Both the position numbers and the translations under genes were made by a program. The notes below the pieces were generated by a model. The model was not told the DNA's origin and made no database searches. It saw only the letters and a program-made list of their open reading frames with translations. From G963677445 sp963678275 (GTDB taxonomy: Bacteria > Bacteroidota > Ignavibacteria > Ignavibacteriales > Melioribacteraceae), in assembly GCA_963678275.1 (NCBI GenBank), contig OY782765.1, positions 124,001-188,000 on the forward strand: a stretch of 64,000 bases of DNA. Direction: 5' to 3'. This document shows, in pieces, positions 50,432-59,893 of this stretch. Each line of letters opens with the position of its first letter. Positions within the stretch are counted from its first letter, which is position 1.

Positions 50432-51898
50432 TTGGGTATTCTAAAAGAGTTTTCAAAAGATACAATAATCTACGGTCTGGGCAACGGACTGAAAAAGTTT
50501 ATCGGCTTTTTTCTGCTGCCTTTTTATACCAGAGCCCTTACACCTGAGGATTACGGTATTCTTGATACCCTGACAACTTTTTCGATGTTTGTAACATCAT
50601 TCCTTAATATAGGAATTGACTCAGCCTCGGGATTCTATTTTTTCAAAGCTAAAGATCAGGAGGAGAAAGGAAAGGTTCTCTTCACTGTTTTTATCTTGCG
50701 GCTTGTTACAGTTGTTCCATCACTGATACTGGCTTATTTTTCAGACAAAATATCGATCCAGCTTTTCGGAACGGATGAATACACCTGGATAGTATTCATA
50801 AGCTGTATAGTTTTTCCGGTTAATTTGTTGATGAGTGAGCAGTCACATGTTTACCGTTTTACCAGGGAACCGATGAGGTACAATATTATTACCATTTTGA
50901 AATCGCTGGTAAATATTGGCCTTGGTATTACCCTGGTAGTGGGATTAAAATATGGTGTGATTGGCGCGCAGCTCGCCACTCTGACGAGCAGTCTGGTTGT
51001 TGTTGTTTTTTCATTTGTAAGTTTTACAAGGAAAATATACACTTATCAATTCAGTTTTTACTGGATGAAAAAACTGCTAAAATTTGGTTTCCCCCTTTTA
51101 TGGGCAGGTCTTGCCGCATGGGTATACCAGGTTTCCGACAGGTTTTTCCTTCTTCATTATTCCGAGCTGACAGATATGGGTTATTATGCTATCGGCACAA
51201 CCTTTTCCCAGCCGATAATGCTTGTGAATATGGCCATACAAATGAGTTATGGAGTTCTGTTTTTTTCCATATATCATGATGAGGAAGATCCTCTTAAGCC
51301 AAAATCAAAAAAAATGGCAGTGGATATTTTCAACCTTTACCTGGTTGTAACTATTTCCATTGCGAGTGTGTTATCAATATTCGGACCTGAAATAATCGGA
51401 CTTGCCGCTACCGATAAGTTCCTTCCCGGTGCGCTGGTCGTGCCTCTGCTCGCTTTTTCAAATATATCGGGGCAGGCTATTCAGCTTACCGGAGTCGGCA
51501 TTTCAATTGCCGAAAAGACATGGCACGACGCATGGCCAACTTTTGTGACCGCCGCATTAAATATAGGCCTTAACTTTGTCCTTATTCCGGTATATGGTTT
51601 TGTTGGAGCGGGAATTTCGACTGTCATTTCATACACCTGCTACTGGATGATGATATACTTTGTTTCGCAGCATTTTTTCCGTATCAATTATCCCTTTATC
51701 AGGATAATGTCCTATCTGATGATAGTTTTCGCGGTTTCGGTCGCTGTTCCTTTCGCGCAACTTCAGTGGAATCTGGAAATTGATTTTATGATAAAAATTC
51801 CGGTCTATCTTTTCGCCCTTTCTGTGCCGTTTATTATAAGGCTATATTCGGTTTCAGATATAAAAAGATTTTATTACACCATTAAAAAGCGAATCTGA
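50432..51898 (+). CDS. wzx: Wzx-type polysaccharide flippase
   Basis: This 488-residue integral membrane protein has about 14 hydrophobic segments and the typical start FSKDTIIYGLGNGLKKFIGFFLLPFYTRALTPEDYGIL of the RfbX/MVF family. It should flip lipid-linked repeat units across the inner membrane. The start is a TTG at 50432, right after the asparagine synthase stop at 50430. The stop overlaps the wzy start (TGATG). Only one flippase of this class is seen, so the pathway is Wzx/Wzy-dependent. Confidence 0.92.
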   Translation: MGILKEFSKDTIIYGLGNGLKKFIGFFLLPFYTRALTPEDYGILDTLTTFSMFVTSFLNIGIDSASGFYFFKAKDQEEKGKVLFTVFILRLVTVVPSLILAYFSDKISIQLFGTDEYTWIVFISCIVFPVNLLMSEQSHVYRFTREPMRYNIITILKSLVNIGLGITLVVGLKYGVIGAQLATLTSSLVVVVFSFVSFTRKIYTYQFSFYWMKKLLKFGFPLLWAGLAAWVYQVSDRFFLLHYSELTDMGYYAIGTTFSQPIMLVNMAIQMSYGVLFFSIYHDEEDPLKPKSKKMAVDIFNLYLVVTISIASVLSIFGPEIIGLAATDKFLPGALVVPLLAFSNISGQAIQLTGVGISIAEKTWHDAWPTFVTAALNIGLNFVLIPVYGFVGAGISTVISYTCYWMMIYFVSQHFFRINYPFIRIMSYLMIVFAVSVAVPFAQLQWNLEIDFMIKIPVYLFALSVPFIIRLYSVSDIKRFYYTIKKRI

Positions 51899-53334
51899 TG
51901 TTAATACTGCTTGGTATACTTTTTCTTTTTGTCCTGATTTATTCCTTCAGGCACCCCGATTTTTTCTATTGGCTGTTCCTGACGTTTCTTTTTGATCCGG
52001 GTGGTTATCTTTTTGCGTATTTTAATAAATCGCAGCTCTCAGGTTTTACGTATGTCGATATATTTATTCTTCTCGCATTTCTTCCACTTCTCTCAAATAA
52101 AGTAAATGTCAGAGATGCGTTTGAGGATATAGAGTTCAGGAGAATTTTTTACTTCCTGGTCTTTTTCGCGGTCTATTACATATTTATCGCGGGGTTTATT
52201 GTGCCCATGCACAACCTGAACTATACACTCAGGTATGTTATTATAAGGGAACGTGAAGCTGTATTTGGTTTTCTTCTGATTTTGCCGACGTATATATTCG
52301 CGAAACGAAATCTGAAATATTTCTTTTATTTTATAGTCATTACAAGCGTGTTAACAATTGTTCTGTTCCTTCTCACCACTCTGGGGGGTATGGAACTTAT
52401 ACCTATCGACCTCGCGGAAAGGTACAAAAAGACAGGTATAATGAGGGTTGGACTTTACAGTTACGGATTTATGGAACTGACAATTACGATCAGTCTTATT
52501 GTTCTTTATCTCAAAATGCGGATAAAGATGAAATACCTGGTCTTTTTTGCGGCAATTTTCACTCTTTTAATGCTGCTTCTGACTTTAACAAAAACTTATC
52601 TCCTGACTCAGACACTCACAATTGCTCTTACTATTTTTCTGATAGCTATATTTTTCAGGATCAGTAAGAAGAGTATTATAATTAAGTTTGTTTTACCGCT
52701 TATCATTCTTTTGGGTATAGTCAGAATCACATTCCCAAATTATCTTGATTATGGGGCAAGGGGATTTTCAGATATTGCCAGTCTTGCGTCGGGTGAAAAA
52801 TATTCCTATGGAAGAGAGGAAGGCAGATTAAGAAATCTTGCCACTCATCTCGACGCGATTGAACGTTATCCTGTTTTCGGCAGCGGTTTGAAAACTACCC
52901 GTCACTGGAATGACCAGTTCCGGGATTATGATGTAACCGATCTTCCATTAACAGGTCATCTGATGAGGTTTGGTTTTGTGGGAATAGCAATCTATTCAAT
53001 CTATTATTTTTTCCTCATCAGAATTGTTTTCAAGCTCATTTCTTTTATGCGAAAGAATATGTTCAGGGAATTTTATGAAGCAAATAAAATAGAACTGATT
53101 TTTGTTATTATTACACTAATATACTTTATAGCGAAATTCCTGAATTTTATGAACCTTTATATTGAACTTACCACCGGCGGTTTTGCTGTCGCGTTCTATG
53201 CGGGGTTGATGATGGCAGCCGCTAAAAGAATGGAAAACTGGCTGAGTGATTACAGAAGAATGGAGAGGGAAAAACAGCAGCAGGATGAGGCGCCAGTGAC
53301 TGATGAACAAATTCAATCTGCCGGAGAAATATGA
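51898..53334 (+). CDS. wzy: Wzy-type O-antigen polymerase
   Basis: This 478-residue membrane protein has about 11 hydrophobic segments and a large periplasmic loop (about 290-360) with GREEGRLRNLATHLDAIERYPVFGSGLK, the Wzy_C/O-antigen ligase hallmark. It should polymerise repeat units on the periplasmic side. It is coupled to wzx by TGATG and to the next gene by ATGA. The C-terminus is a charged tail with a Gln run. A WaaL-type ligase is a less likely alternative. Confidence 0.85.
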   Translation: MLILLGILFLFVLIYSFRHPDFFYWLFLTFLFDPGGYLFAYFNKSQLSGFTYVDIFILLAFLPLLSNKVNVRDAFEDIEFRRIFYFLVFFAVYYIFIAGFIVPMHNLNYTLRYVIIREREAVFGFLLILPTYIFAKRNLKYFFYFIVITSVLTIVLFLLTTLGGMELIPIDLAERYKKTGIMRVGLYSYGFMELTITISLIVLYLKMRIKMKYLVFFAAIFTLLMLLLTLTKTYLLTQTLTIALTIFLIAIFFRISKKSIIIKFVLPLIILLGIVRITFPNYLDYGARGFSDIASLASGEKYSYGREEGRLRNLATHLDAIERYPVFGSGLKTTRHWNDQFRDYDVTDLPLTGHLMRFGFVGIAIYSIYYFFLIRIVFKLISFMRKNMFREFYEANKIELIFVIITLIYFIAKFLNFMNLYIELTTGGFAVAFYAGLMMAAAKRMENWLSDYRRMEREKQQQDEAPVTDEQIQSAGEI

Positions 53335-54239
53335 AAAGAGTTTTGGTTCTTGGAGTAAGCGGGATGCTCGGCTCCATGGTTTATGAATATATGCTGAATA
53401 AAAGTCTATACGAAACTGCGGGAACAGTAAGGAATTTTAATGATTTACCTGATTTCGGTAACAGGGGCCGGCTTTTTAATTTTAATGCCGCTGAAAAGGT
53501 CGAAGAATCTTTAAAAAATATTATAGAGGAGTTCAATCCCGATTATCTTATCAACTGTATTGGCATCATAAATGTATTTTGCAGAGATAATGATATGGCG
53601 GGAGTTGAAAATGCTATCAGGGTTAATTCTCTGATGCCTCACAAAATAAAAAATGTGCTGAATCATTACCCTGAATTAAAAGTTATTCAAATTGCCACTG
53701 ACTGTGTCTATAGCGGAAAGGGTGGAAATTATAACGAAAATTCAACATTTGATCCATATGATGTATATGGCAGTTCTAAAAGACTTGGCGAAGTTATTCA
53801 CAGTAATTTTCTTAACATAAGATGCTCAATCATCGGTCCGGAATATAAAAATAAAGTCAGCCTGCTTGAGTGGTTTTTGAGCAACCCTGATAATACCGAT
53901 CTTAAGGGATATGATCACCATTATTGGAACGGAGTTACGACCCTTCAGTTTGCTGAGTACTGCGCGGAAATTATTGATGAAAATAAATTCGACGAACTGC
54001 GTAAGTTGAATCATGTGCTCCATTATCTGCCAAATGAGACTGTAAGCAAATACAGGCTTCTCCATATCTTTGATGATGTATTTGAGAGGAAACACAATAT
54101 AGAACGGGTCTATGATGAAAAAAATAAAGTTGACCGTACTTTGTCATCAGTTTATTTGGACCAGGGAAGAAAAAGTATGAAGGATGCGGTTGAAGAATTA
54201 AAAAGTTATATAAAAAACTCAAATCTTTTTACATTATAA
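53331..54239 (+). CDS. RmlD-like NAD(P)-dependent sugar reductase
   Basis: This 302-residue SDR resembles dTDP-4-dehydrorhamnose reductase: nucleotide motif GVSGMLGS, INCIGIINVF, TDCVYSGKGG and catalytic YGSSKRLGE. The C-terminal region (YHHYWNGVTTLQFA) matches the RmlD-like or FnlB-like branch used in capsule loci. It should reduce a 4-keto sugar nucleotide. It overlaps wzy by four bases. Because no rmlABC genes are here, the product need not be rhamnose. Confidence 0.8.
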   Translation: MKRVLVLGVSGMLGSMVYEYMLNKSLYETAGTVRNFNDLPDFGNRGRLFNFNAAEKVEESLKNIIEEFNPDYLINCIGIINVFCRDNDMAGVENAIRVNSLMPHKIKNVLNHYPELKVIQIATDCVYSGKGGNYNENSTFDPYDVYGSSKRLGEVIHSNFLNIRCSIIGPEYKNKVSLLEWFLSNPDNTDLKGYDHHYWNGVTTLQFAEYCAEIIDENKFDELRKLNHVLHYLPNETVSKYRLLHIFDDVFERKHNIERVYDEKNKVDRTLSSVYLDQGRKSMKDAVEELKSYIKNSNLFTL

Positions 54240-54256
54240 TCATCACGAGGTAACTG

Positions 54257-54886
54257 ATGTATAAAAGAATATTAATTTTGGCGCCTCATACTGACGATGG
54301 TGAACTTGGTTGCGGCGGCTCAATAAATAAATTTGTTGAAATGGGCAGCGATGTGTTCTGCGCCGCTTTTTCAATTGCCGAAGAATCGGTTCCGGCCGGG
54401 TTTCCTAAGGATATTCTGGCAACCGAATATAAAAACGCTATGGGTGTACTTGGCCTGAAGGATGAAAATATTCTGACCTACAGGTTCAAAGTAAGAAATT
54501 TTCCACAGTATCGTCAGGATATTCTGGAAGAAATAATTGTACTGAGAGACCAGATAAAACCTGATTTAATAATAGTGCCTTCGAAAAATGATATTCACCA
54601 GGATCACCAGGTAATTGCCAGCGAAGGTTTAAGAGCATTTAAAAAAATTACGATTCTTGGTTATGAATTGCCCTGGAACAATATAATTTTTGAAACCAGA
54701 AGTTTTATGAAGCTTGAAAAAAGGCATATTGAGAAAAAAATTGAGGCTCTTCATTGTTATGACACCCAGAAAGAACGATCCTACTGGAATAAAGAGTTTA
54801 TCTGGGGGCTTGCCAAAACAAGGGGGACCCAGTTTGAAAATGAATATGCCGAAGCGTTTGAAGTAATGCGCCTTGTGCTCGCGTAA
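54257..54886 (+). CDS. PIG-L (LmbE) family deacetylase
   Basis: This 209-residue protein has the PIG-L zinc motif APHTDDGELGCGG (H11, D13, D14) and the second motif IHQDHQ (H114, H117). The family removes N-acetyl groups from GlcNAc-type sugars or related substrates. The next gene encodes an LpxD-like acyltransferase, so a free amine may be made and then re-acylated. A clear GAGGT ribosome site precedes the ATG. The substrate may be a nucleotide- or lipid-linked amino sugar. Confidence 0.88.
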   Translation: MYKRILILAPHTDDGELGCGGSINKFVEMGSDVFCAAFSIAEESVPAGFPKDILATEYKNAMGVLGLKDENILTYRFKVRNFPQYRQDILEEIIVLRDQIKPDLIIVPSKNDIHQDHQVIASEGLRAFKKITILGYELPWNNIIFETRSFMKLEKRHIEKKIEALHCYDTQKERSYWNKEFIWGLAKTRGTQFENEYAEAFEVMRLVLA

Positions 54887-54915
54887 ACAATCTGTATTAC
54901 CTTATGAAGGAAACG

Positions 54916-55818
54916 ATGATAACCAGTACCGATATCGAAAAAAGTCTGAAACTGAGCAGTTTAAATGAGAAGAATTTTGAAATAAAAACCCCTGTTCCTC
55001 TCGATGAAATTGAATCAGGAACTGTAAGCTTCATGAAAAAGGCTTCTGATGACACAATCAGAATGTTATCTGAAAAACCGGCGGACATACTTATTATCTC
55101 TGATGAAAGTGAGAAAAAGAAGCTGGAAGGATTAAAACAGATGTTTCTGTTTTCTCAAAATCCGCGACTTGAGTTTGCCAGGATGATGCAGGAATATTTC
55201 TATGAAGACAAATGGAAAGGAAAGCCGGCTATTCATCCGACAGCGGTGATTGACCCCGAAGCCAGGATAGCCGAAGGAGTGAAGATTGGCCGGAACTGTA
55301 TCATAGAAAAGTGCGCCATAGGTGAAGGTTCGATAATTCATGATAATGTGATTATCCATGATAAATCGCGCCTTGGCAAGAATGTGCAGATCTATTCCGG
55401 ATGCCAGATAGGCACGGTTGATTTCGGTTATATTCCATTGGAAGATGAGAATGTTTTTTTTCCTCAGATTGGGGGAGTTGTTCTGGAAGATGACGTAGAG
55501 GTTTTTCCCATGACAGCAATTGGCAGGGGAACGCTGGGAGATACGATTATAAAAAAGGGTGTTAAAATAGACCATCTCTGCCAGATTCCTCATAATTCTG
55601 TTGTCGGTGAATTTACTATTATTACAGCCGGGGTAGTTCTGGCAGGAGGTTCAAAAATTGGACGAAACTGCTGGATTGGGTGTAATGCTGTCATGAAAAA
55701 TAAAACATCAATCGGAAATAATGTTGTTGTCGGAATGGGAGCGGTTGTTACCAAATCATTTGGTGATGATCTGGTTGTAGCGGGCAACCCGGCCCGAATC
55801 CTCAGGGAGAATAAATAA
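54916..55818 (+). CDS. LpxD-like N-acyltransferase (copy 3, catalytic His kept)
   Basis: I place the start at 54916 (300 residues): AAGGA lies just upstream, and MITSTDIEK then aligns with MVKASDIRD of copy 1, placing the catalytic His at 226 in both. The protein has an N-terminal domain, hexapeptide beta-helix, QIGTVDFGYI, GRGTLGDTII and the catalytic turn KIDHLCQIPHNSVVG. It follows a PIG-L deacetylase gene, mirroring the NodB-LpxD pair at 40215-41910. This supports a deacetylate-then-acylate step on a polysaccharide sugar. The donor is not known. Confidence 0.82.
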   Translation: MITSTDIEKSLKLSSLNEKNFEIKTPVPLDEIESGTVSFMKKASDDTIRMLSEKPADILIISDESEKKKLEGLKQMFLFSQNPRLEFARMMQEYFYEDKWKGKPAIHPTAVIDPEARIAEGVKIGRNCIIEKCAIGEGSIIHDNVIIHDKSRLGKNVQIYSGCQIGTVDFGYIPLEDENVFFPQIGGVVLEDDVEVFPMTAIGRGTLGDTIIKKGVKIDHLCQIPHNSVVGEFTIITAGVVLAGGSKIGRNCWIGCNAVMKNKTSIGNNVVVGMGAVVTKSFGDDLVVAGNPARILRENK

Positions 55819-55825
55819 AATTTCT

Positions 55826-57022
55826 ATGGAAAAAAATAAAGCAATTCTTCTTATAAACCTGATGGGTGTTATCGGAGGAGCGCCAAAAAGATATGTGGCC
55901 CTTTTTAATTATCTTCGCGAATCACATCCCGAATATTACCTGATAATAAATAAGCCTCTCTTTGACACGTTTCATGAAAACGGACTCCTTGAGAATAGCG
56001 ACAGAATACTAATTCTTCCATTAGGAAAAAAAACGGTTTATTCCACGGTTAAAAAAACTTCGGGTGGAAAAAATAATCCGGTTAAAGTTAAACCAAAAAT
56101 TAAAGTCGCGGGAAAAATAAAATATTTTCTGAAACTGTTTCTGCAGTGGATAAAATTTGCCGGGCAGTATTCAAAACTTCAGAAGAAATATAAATTTTCT
56201 CTTATATACTCAGTATATACCGGGGGAATGTGGGTATGGTCTCTGAAATTTCTCCATGGCTTTAAATTAATTTACAGCTTTAATGACGCGAGCTGCGGAG
56301 AGGTGAGTAAAAAATTTTCCGATTTTTTTGTTTCAGAGTATTGGCCTTCAAAATATGCCGACAAGGTCGATTTTTTGAGCGCCGATATTGTAAAAAAACT
56401 TGCTGAAAAAGGGCTCCCTTTACCCGAAAGCAGGGTGGGAATAACAACAAACAGCTTTATTTTCTACGATAAATTTTATGCAGAAAGGCCTAAAGAGAAT
56501 ACTGTTGTTTTTCTCGCGCGGCTTGAGAAGGGAAAAAACGCTGATATGCTGCTTAAAGCGGCCAAAATTCTTCAGGATAAAAATGAGCTGCCCGGCATAA
56601 AAATATTTATCCTCGGGGATGGTCCCGAAAGACCGGCCCTGCTTGAATACGCTGAGGAAAATTCTCTGAAAAATGTTGAGCTTCCCGGTGTTGTTTATGC
56701 TCCCTGGGAATACCTGCGTAAATCGAGAGTATTTATTTCGGTTCAGGATGACAATAACTATCCCAGCCAGTCGCTTCTTGAGGCGATGGCCTGCGAAAAC
56801 GCGATTATTGCCACCGATGTGGGTGAAACAAGAATGCTTGTGGAAGAGGAAAATGGTATCCTGATTGGATACAGTGAGCAGGAATTGGCTGACGCCCTGG
56901 TTGAACTATTTAACAATCCTGAAAAGATGGATAAAATGGGCGCCCTGTCAAGAAAAAAAGCTACAGAAAATCATACGATTGAAAAATTTGCCGAATATTT
57001 TTTCAGTATTACCCGGATATAG
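55826..57022 (+). CDS. Glycosyltransferase family 4
   Basis: This 398-residue GT-B enzyme has a donor-binding C-terminal half: VVFLARLEKGKNADMLLKAA, IFILGDGPERPAL, PGVVYAPWEYL and NYPSQSLLEAMACENAIIATDVG, with Glu residues in the E-x7-E-like motif. The N-terminal acceptor domain begins LLINLMGVIGGAPKRYVAL. It should add one sugar to the lipid-linked repeat unit at the cytosolic membrane face. The linkage and sugar are unknown. Confidence 0.9.
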   Translation: MEKNKAILLINLMGVIGGAPKRYVALFNYLRESHPEYYLIINKPLFDTFHENGLLENSDRILILPLGKKTVYSTVKKTSGGKNNPVKVKPKIKVAGKIKYFLKLFLQWIKFAGQYSKLQKKYKFSLIYSVYTGGMWVWSLKFLHGFKLIYSFNDASCGEVSKKFSDFFVSEYWPSKYADKVDFLSADIVKKLAEKGLPLPESRVGITTNSFIFYDKFYAERPKENTVVFLARLEKGKNADMLLKAAKILQDKNELPGIKIFILGDGPERPALLEYAEENSLKNVELPGVVYAPWEYLRKSRVFISVQDDNNYPSQSLLEAMACENAIIATDVGETRMLVEEENGILIGYSEQELADALVELFNNPEKMDKMGALSRKKATENHTIEKFAEYFFSITRI

Positions 57023-57024
57023 AA

Positions 57025-57954
57025 ATGCTCCCTAAAATTGCGATTCTTCTGGTTGTTACAAATGAAGCGAAACATATTCCCTCTTTTTTTTCTCATCTGA
57101 AATCACAGACTTATGAGGGGGAAATTTCGGTTTACATTCTGGATAATAACAGTTCCGATAATTCACCGGAGCTTGTTATGGAGAATTGGCCGGAGGCTGA
57201 TATTACCCTGGAAAGGAGTAATATCGGGTTTGCCAGAGGAAACAATATTATCGCTAAAAAAGCTTTTGCCGATGGCGCCGACTATATCTTCGTGCTGAAT
57301 CCCGATGTTGAGCTTGATCCCGATTGCATAAAGATTCTTGTGGAGCTTGGTGAAAGTGATTCGAAAACAGGGATTGTATCGCCTGTGCTTTTCTGGGGGA
57401 ATGAGCTAAAGGATGAAGAAAAAATACAACATTTCGGTAAAAATATAAATTTCAGTACATTAAAATTATCCGCTCCCTTTGTAAATAAAAAAACTTCGGA
57501 AATTAGTCTGCCGGAAACAAATACCGCTGACTTTGCCGGCGGCGGAATTACCATGATGAAAAGGGAGTTATTTGAAATTACAGGACTTTTTGATGAGGAT
57601 AATTACATTTATGGCGAAGAACCTGACCTTGCTTACAGGGTAAGGAAAACCGGTTATAAAACAGTTATTTCATCTAAGGCCAAATCATGGCATAACCATG
57701 ATTACTCAAGAAAAAATAAAAACGGAAACTACTTCCAGTACTACTATATTAACCGGGCCAGGTATCTCTTTTTCTGGAAATACAGGCTCTATTCAGCTCT
57801 CCTGCTGAACGTTTTCAAAGATTTGATAAAATTTCCTCTTTATCTTCGCTGGGCATTAAAAATTGCGGATTTTAAATTATTAAGATATTTTTATTCGGGC
57901 ATATTTGCCGGCTTAAGAAGAGAAACTGGAAAAGCAACGCTGAGGTTTGATTAA
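57025..57954 (+). CDS. Glycosyltransferase family 2, rhamnosyltransferase-like
   Basis: This 309-residue GT-A enzyme has the WbbL-like pattern: ILDNNSSDNSPEL, NIGFARGNN, and the DXD-like VLNPDVELDPD. Then come AGGGITMMKRELFEITGLFDEDNYIYGEEPDLAYRVR with the EEPD catalytic region. It lies 2 bases after the GT4 gene. It should transfer a sugar such as rhamnose or a relative. The donor cannot be assigned. Confidence 0.9.
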   Translation: MLPKIAILLVVTNEAKHIPSFFSHLKSQTYEGEISVYILDNNSSDNSPELVMENWPEADITLERSNIGFARGNNIIAKKAFADGADYIFVLNPDVELDPDCIKILVELGESDSKTGIVSPVLFWGNELKDEEKIQHFGKNINFSTLKLSAPFVNKKTSEISLPETNTADFAGGGITMMKRELFEITGLFDEDNYIYGEEPDLAYRVRKTGYKTVISSKAKSWHNHDYSRKNKNGNYFQYYYINRARYLFFWKYRLYSALLLNVFKDLIKFPLYLRWALKIADFKLLRYFYSGIFAGLRRETGKATLRFD

Positions 57955-57956
57955 GA

Positions 57957-58931
57957 ATGCTGATTTCATTCATTATCATAGGCCGTAATGAAGGCCGGTT
58001 CCTGGGCAGATGTTTTACCAGCATTTTCGCGATGGTAAAACGAGCCGGAATAGAAGATTATGAGATCATTTATGTTGATTCCAATTCCTCCGATCAGAGT
58101 ATTGAGGTGGCTGCCGGATTTCCAAAGATAAAGACTCTGCAGCTTACCACTGTTTATAACCAGTCAATGGGAAGAAATCTTGGCGCCGGCCACGCCTCCG
58201 GTAAATATTTCTTCTTCGCGGATGGAGATATGGAATTCAGACATGATTTTTTAGTAAAAATTCTGGATGAAAATAAAAAGCCTGTTCATGATTTTATTTC
58301 AGGATATCACGCGGATAAATATTATGATCATGATGGCAATCTTATCGGGGAAGGGAAATTTAATCTGCCCGGCGGGGACAAATATATCGCCGAGACAGGG
58401 GGCACTTTTATTATAAAGGCAGAATACTGGAAAAAACTTAACGGAATGAAAAACCGTTTAAAAGTCAGTGAAGATATTGATATAGCGTTAAGGATGTCGC
58501 GGATTGGCATTCTGCTGTGTAAAAAAAATGAAGAAATGAGCTGGCATCATACAATTTCTTATCATGACAGGAAAAGGCGCTGGCAGACACTTCTGAATAA
58601 AAATTATTTTTACGCCAAGGGTGTTCTCTACCGGATGCATATTTTAAATAAATATATTTATAAAAGAATATTAAAACATGATCCTACACTGGTAATTTTG
58701 ATTGTCTCTATCATAGTCTCTTTTGCTCTCGGATCATGGTTATATATGATTTTTTACCCGTTATTTGTTATCTTGAGGGTCATTTTGTCCCGTTCAAAAG
58801 GTTTCATTGATAAACTGCTCGATATTCCTTTTTTTATTTTCAGGGATATTCAGGCATTATTCGCATTTTTATTTTTTTATCCGGCTGAGATATCCGAGGA
58901 TAAAATACCATTTAAGATTTTGAAAAATTAA
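57957..58931 (+). CDS. Glycosyltransferase family 2 with C-terminal membrane segments
   Basis: This 324-residue GT-A protein has SFIIIGRNEGRFLGRCF, IYVDSNSSDQS, the DXD-like FFFADGDMEF and a SEDIDIALRM catalytic-like motif. Two hydrophobic segments follow at about 245-275 and 290-312. It therefore sits at the inner membrane, probably acting on a lipid-linked intermediate. It is 2 bases after the preceding GT2 gene, in the same operon. The acceptor and donor are unknown. Confidence 0.87.
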   Translation: MLISFIIIGRNEGRFLGRCFTSIFAMVKRAGIEDYEIIYVDSNSSDQSIEVAAGFPKIKTLQLTTVYNQSMGRNLGAGHASGKYFFFADGDMEFRHDFLVKILDENKKPVHDFISGYHADKYYDHDGNLIGEGKFNLPGGDKYIAETGGTFIIKAEYWKKLNGMKNRLKVSEDIDIALRMSRIGILLCKKNEEMSWHHTISYHDRKRRWQTLLNKNYFYAKGVLYRMHILNKYIYKRILKHDPTLVILIVSIIVSFALGSWLYMIFYPLFVILRVILSRSKGFIDKLLDIPFFIFRDIQALFAFLFFYPAEISEDKIPFKILKN

Positions 58932-58945
58932 TTGATGGGAGATCG

Positions 58946-59893
58946 ATGTACAAAGAGAAAATAATATCTGTTGTCGTCCCATGTTATAATGAAGAAACAC
59001 AGATTGGAACAGTAATTGACACCATGCCGGAAATTGTCGACAAAATTGTTATTGTCGATGATAAGAGCAAAGACAAAACCGCGGAAGTAATAAAAAAATA
59101 CGCAGAAACCAATGACAGAATAGTTCCGGTAATTCATGAAATTAACCAGGGTGTCGGGGGAGCTATCGCTTCAGGTTATAAGTGGTCGCGCGATAATAAT
59201 ATCGATGTTGCCGTTGTAATGGCCGGTGACGGTCAGATGGACCCGAAGGATTTGCCCGCTATTCTGGACCCGGTTGTAAGCGGGGAAGTTGACTACTCAA
59301 AAGGCAACAGACTATTTACAGGGGAAGCCTACCGGAAAATACCCAAAATCCGCTATTTCGGAAATTCAGCTTTATCCTTTTTTACGAAGATTGCTTCCGG
59401 TTACTGGCATGTGGCCGATTCGCAGACAGGTTATACCGCTATAAATGCCAAAGCGCTTAAGGCGATTGACTGGGATTCAATGTATAAAAGATATGGTCAG
59501 CCGAACGATTTACTTGTAAAATTGAATGTTTTTAATTTCAGCGTTCGTGATGTGCCTATTGAACCTGTCTATAATGTCGGAGAAAGATCAGGTATTAAAG
59601 TCAGAAAAGTGTTGTTTACTATCAGCACACTGCTTATCAAAAAATTTCTCTGGCGTCTGAAAGAAAAATATATTATCCGCGATTTTCATCCTCTCGTATT
59701 TTTCTATCTTCTGGGGTTTCTCTTTTCCGCCGCCACACTGGGACTTGGCGCGAGATTAATATATCTCTGGATAGTTAACGGATTTGTTCCTAATACGACC
59801 GCTCTGGCCACAATGTTCAGTTTTATGGCATCAAGCCAGTTTACACTTTTCGCCATGTGGTTTGATATGGAAGCCAATAAACACCTCAAATGA
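58946..59893 (+). CDS. Glycosyltransferase family 2, DPM1-like
   Basis: This 315-residue protein matches dolichol-phosphate-mannose synthase-like GT2 enzymes: VVPCYNEETQIGTVI, IVDDKSKDKTAEV, HEINQGVGGAIASGYKW and the MAGDGQMDP DXD region. Two C-terminal membrane helices follow (about 252-278 and 285-305). Enzymes of this type charge undecaprenyl phosphate with a single sugar for later transfer or modification. Its stop overlaps the deacetylase gene by four bases. Confidence 0.9.
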   Translation: MYKEKIISVVVPCYNEETQIGTVIDTMPEIVDKIVIVDDKSKDKTAEVIKKYAETNDRIVPVIHEINQGVGGAIASGYKWSRDNNIDVAVVMAGDGQMDPKDLPAILDPVVSGEVDYSKGNRLFTGEAYRKIPKIRYFGNSALSFFTKIASGYWHVADSQTGYTAINAKALKAIDWDSMYKRYGQPNDLLVKLNVFNFSVRDVPIEPVYNVGERSGIKVRKVLFTISTLLIKKFLWRLKEKYIIRDFHPLVFFYLLGFLFSAATLGLGARLIYLWIVNGFVPNTTALATMFSFMASSQFTLFAMWFDMEANKHLK

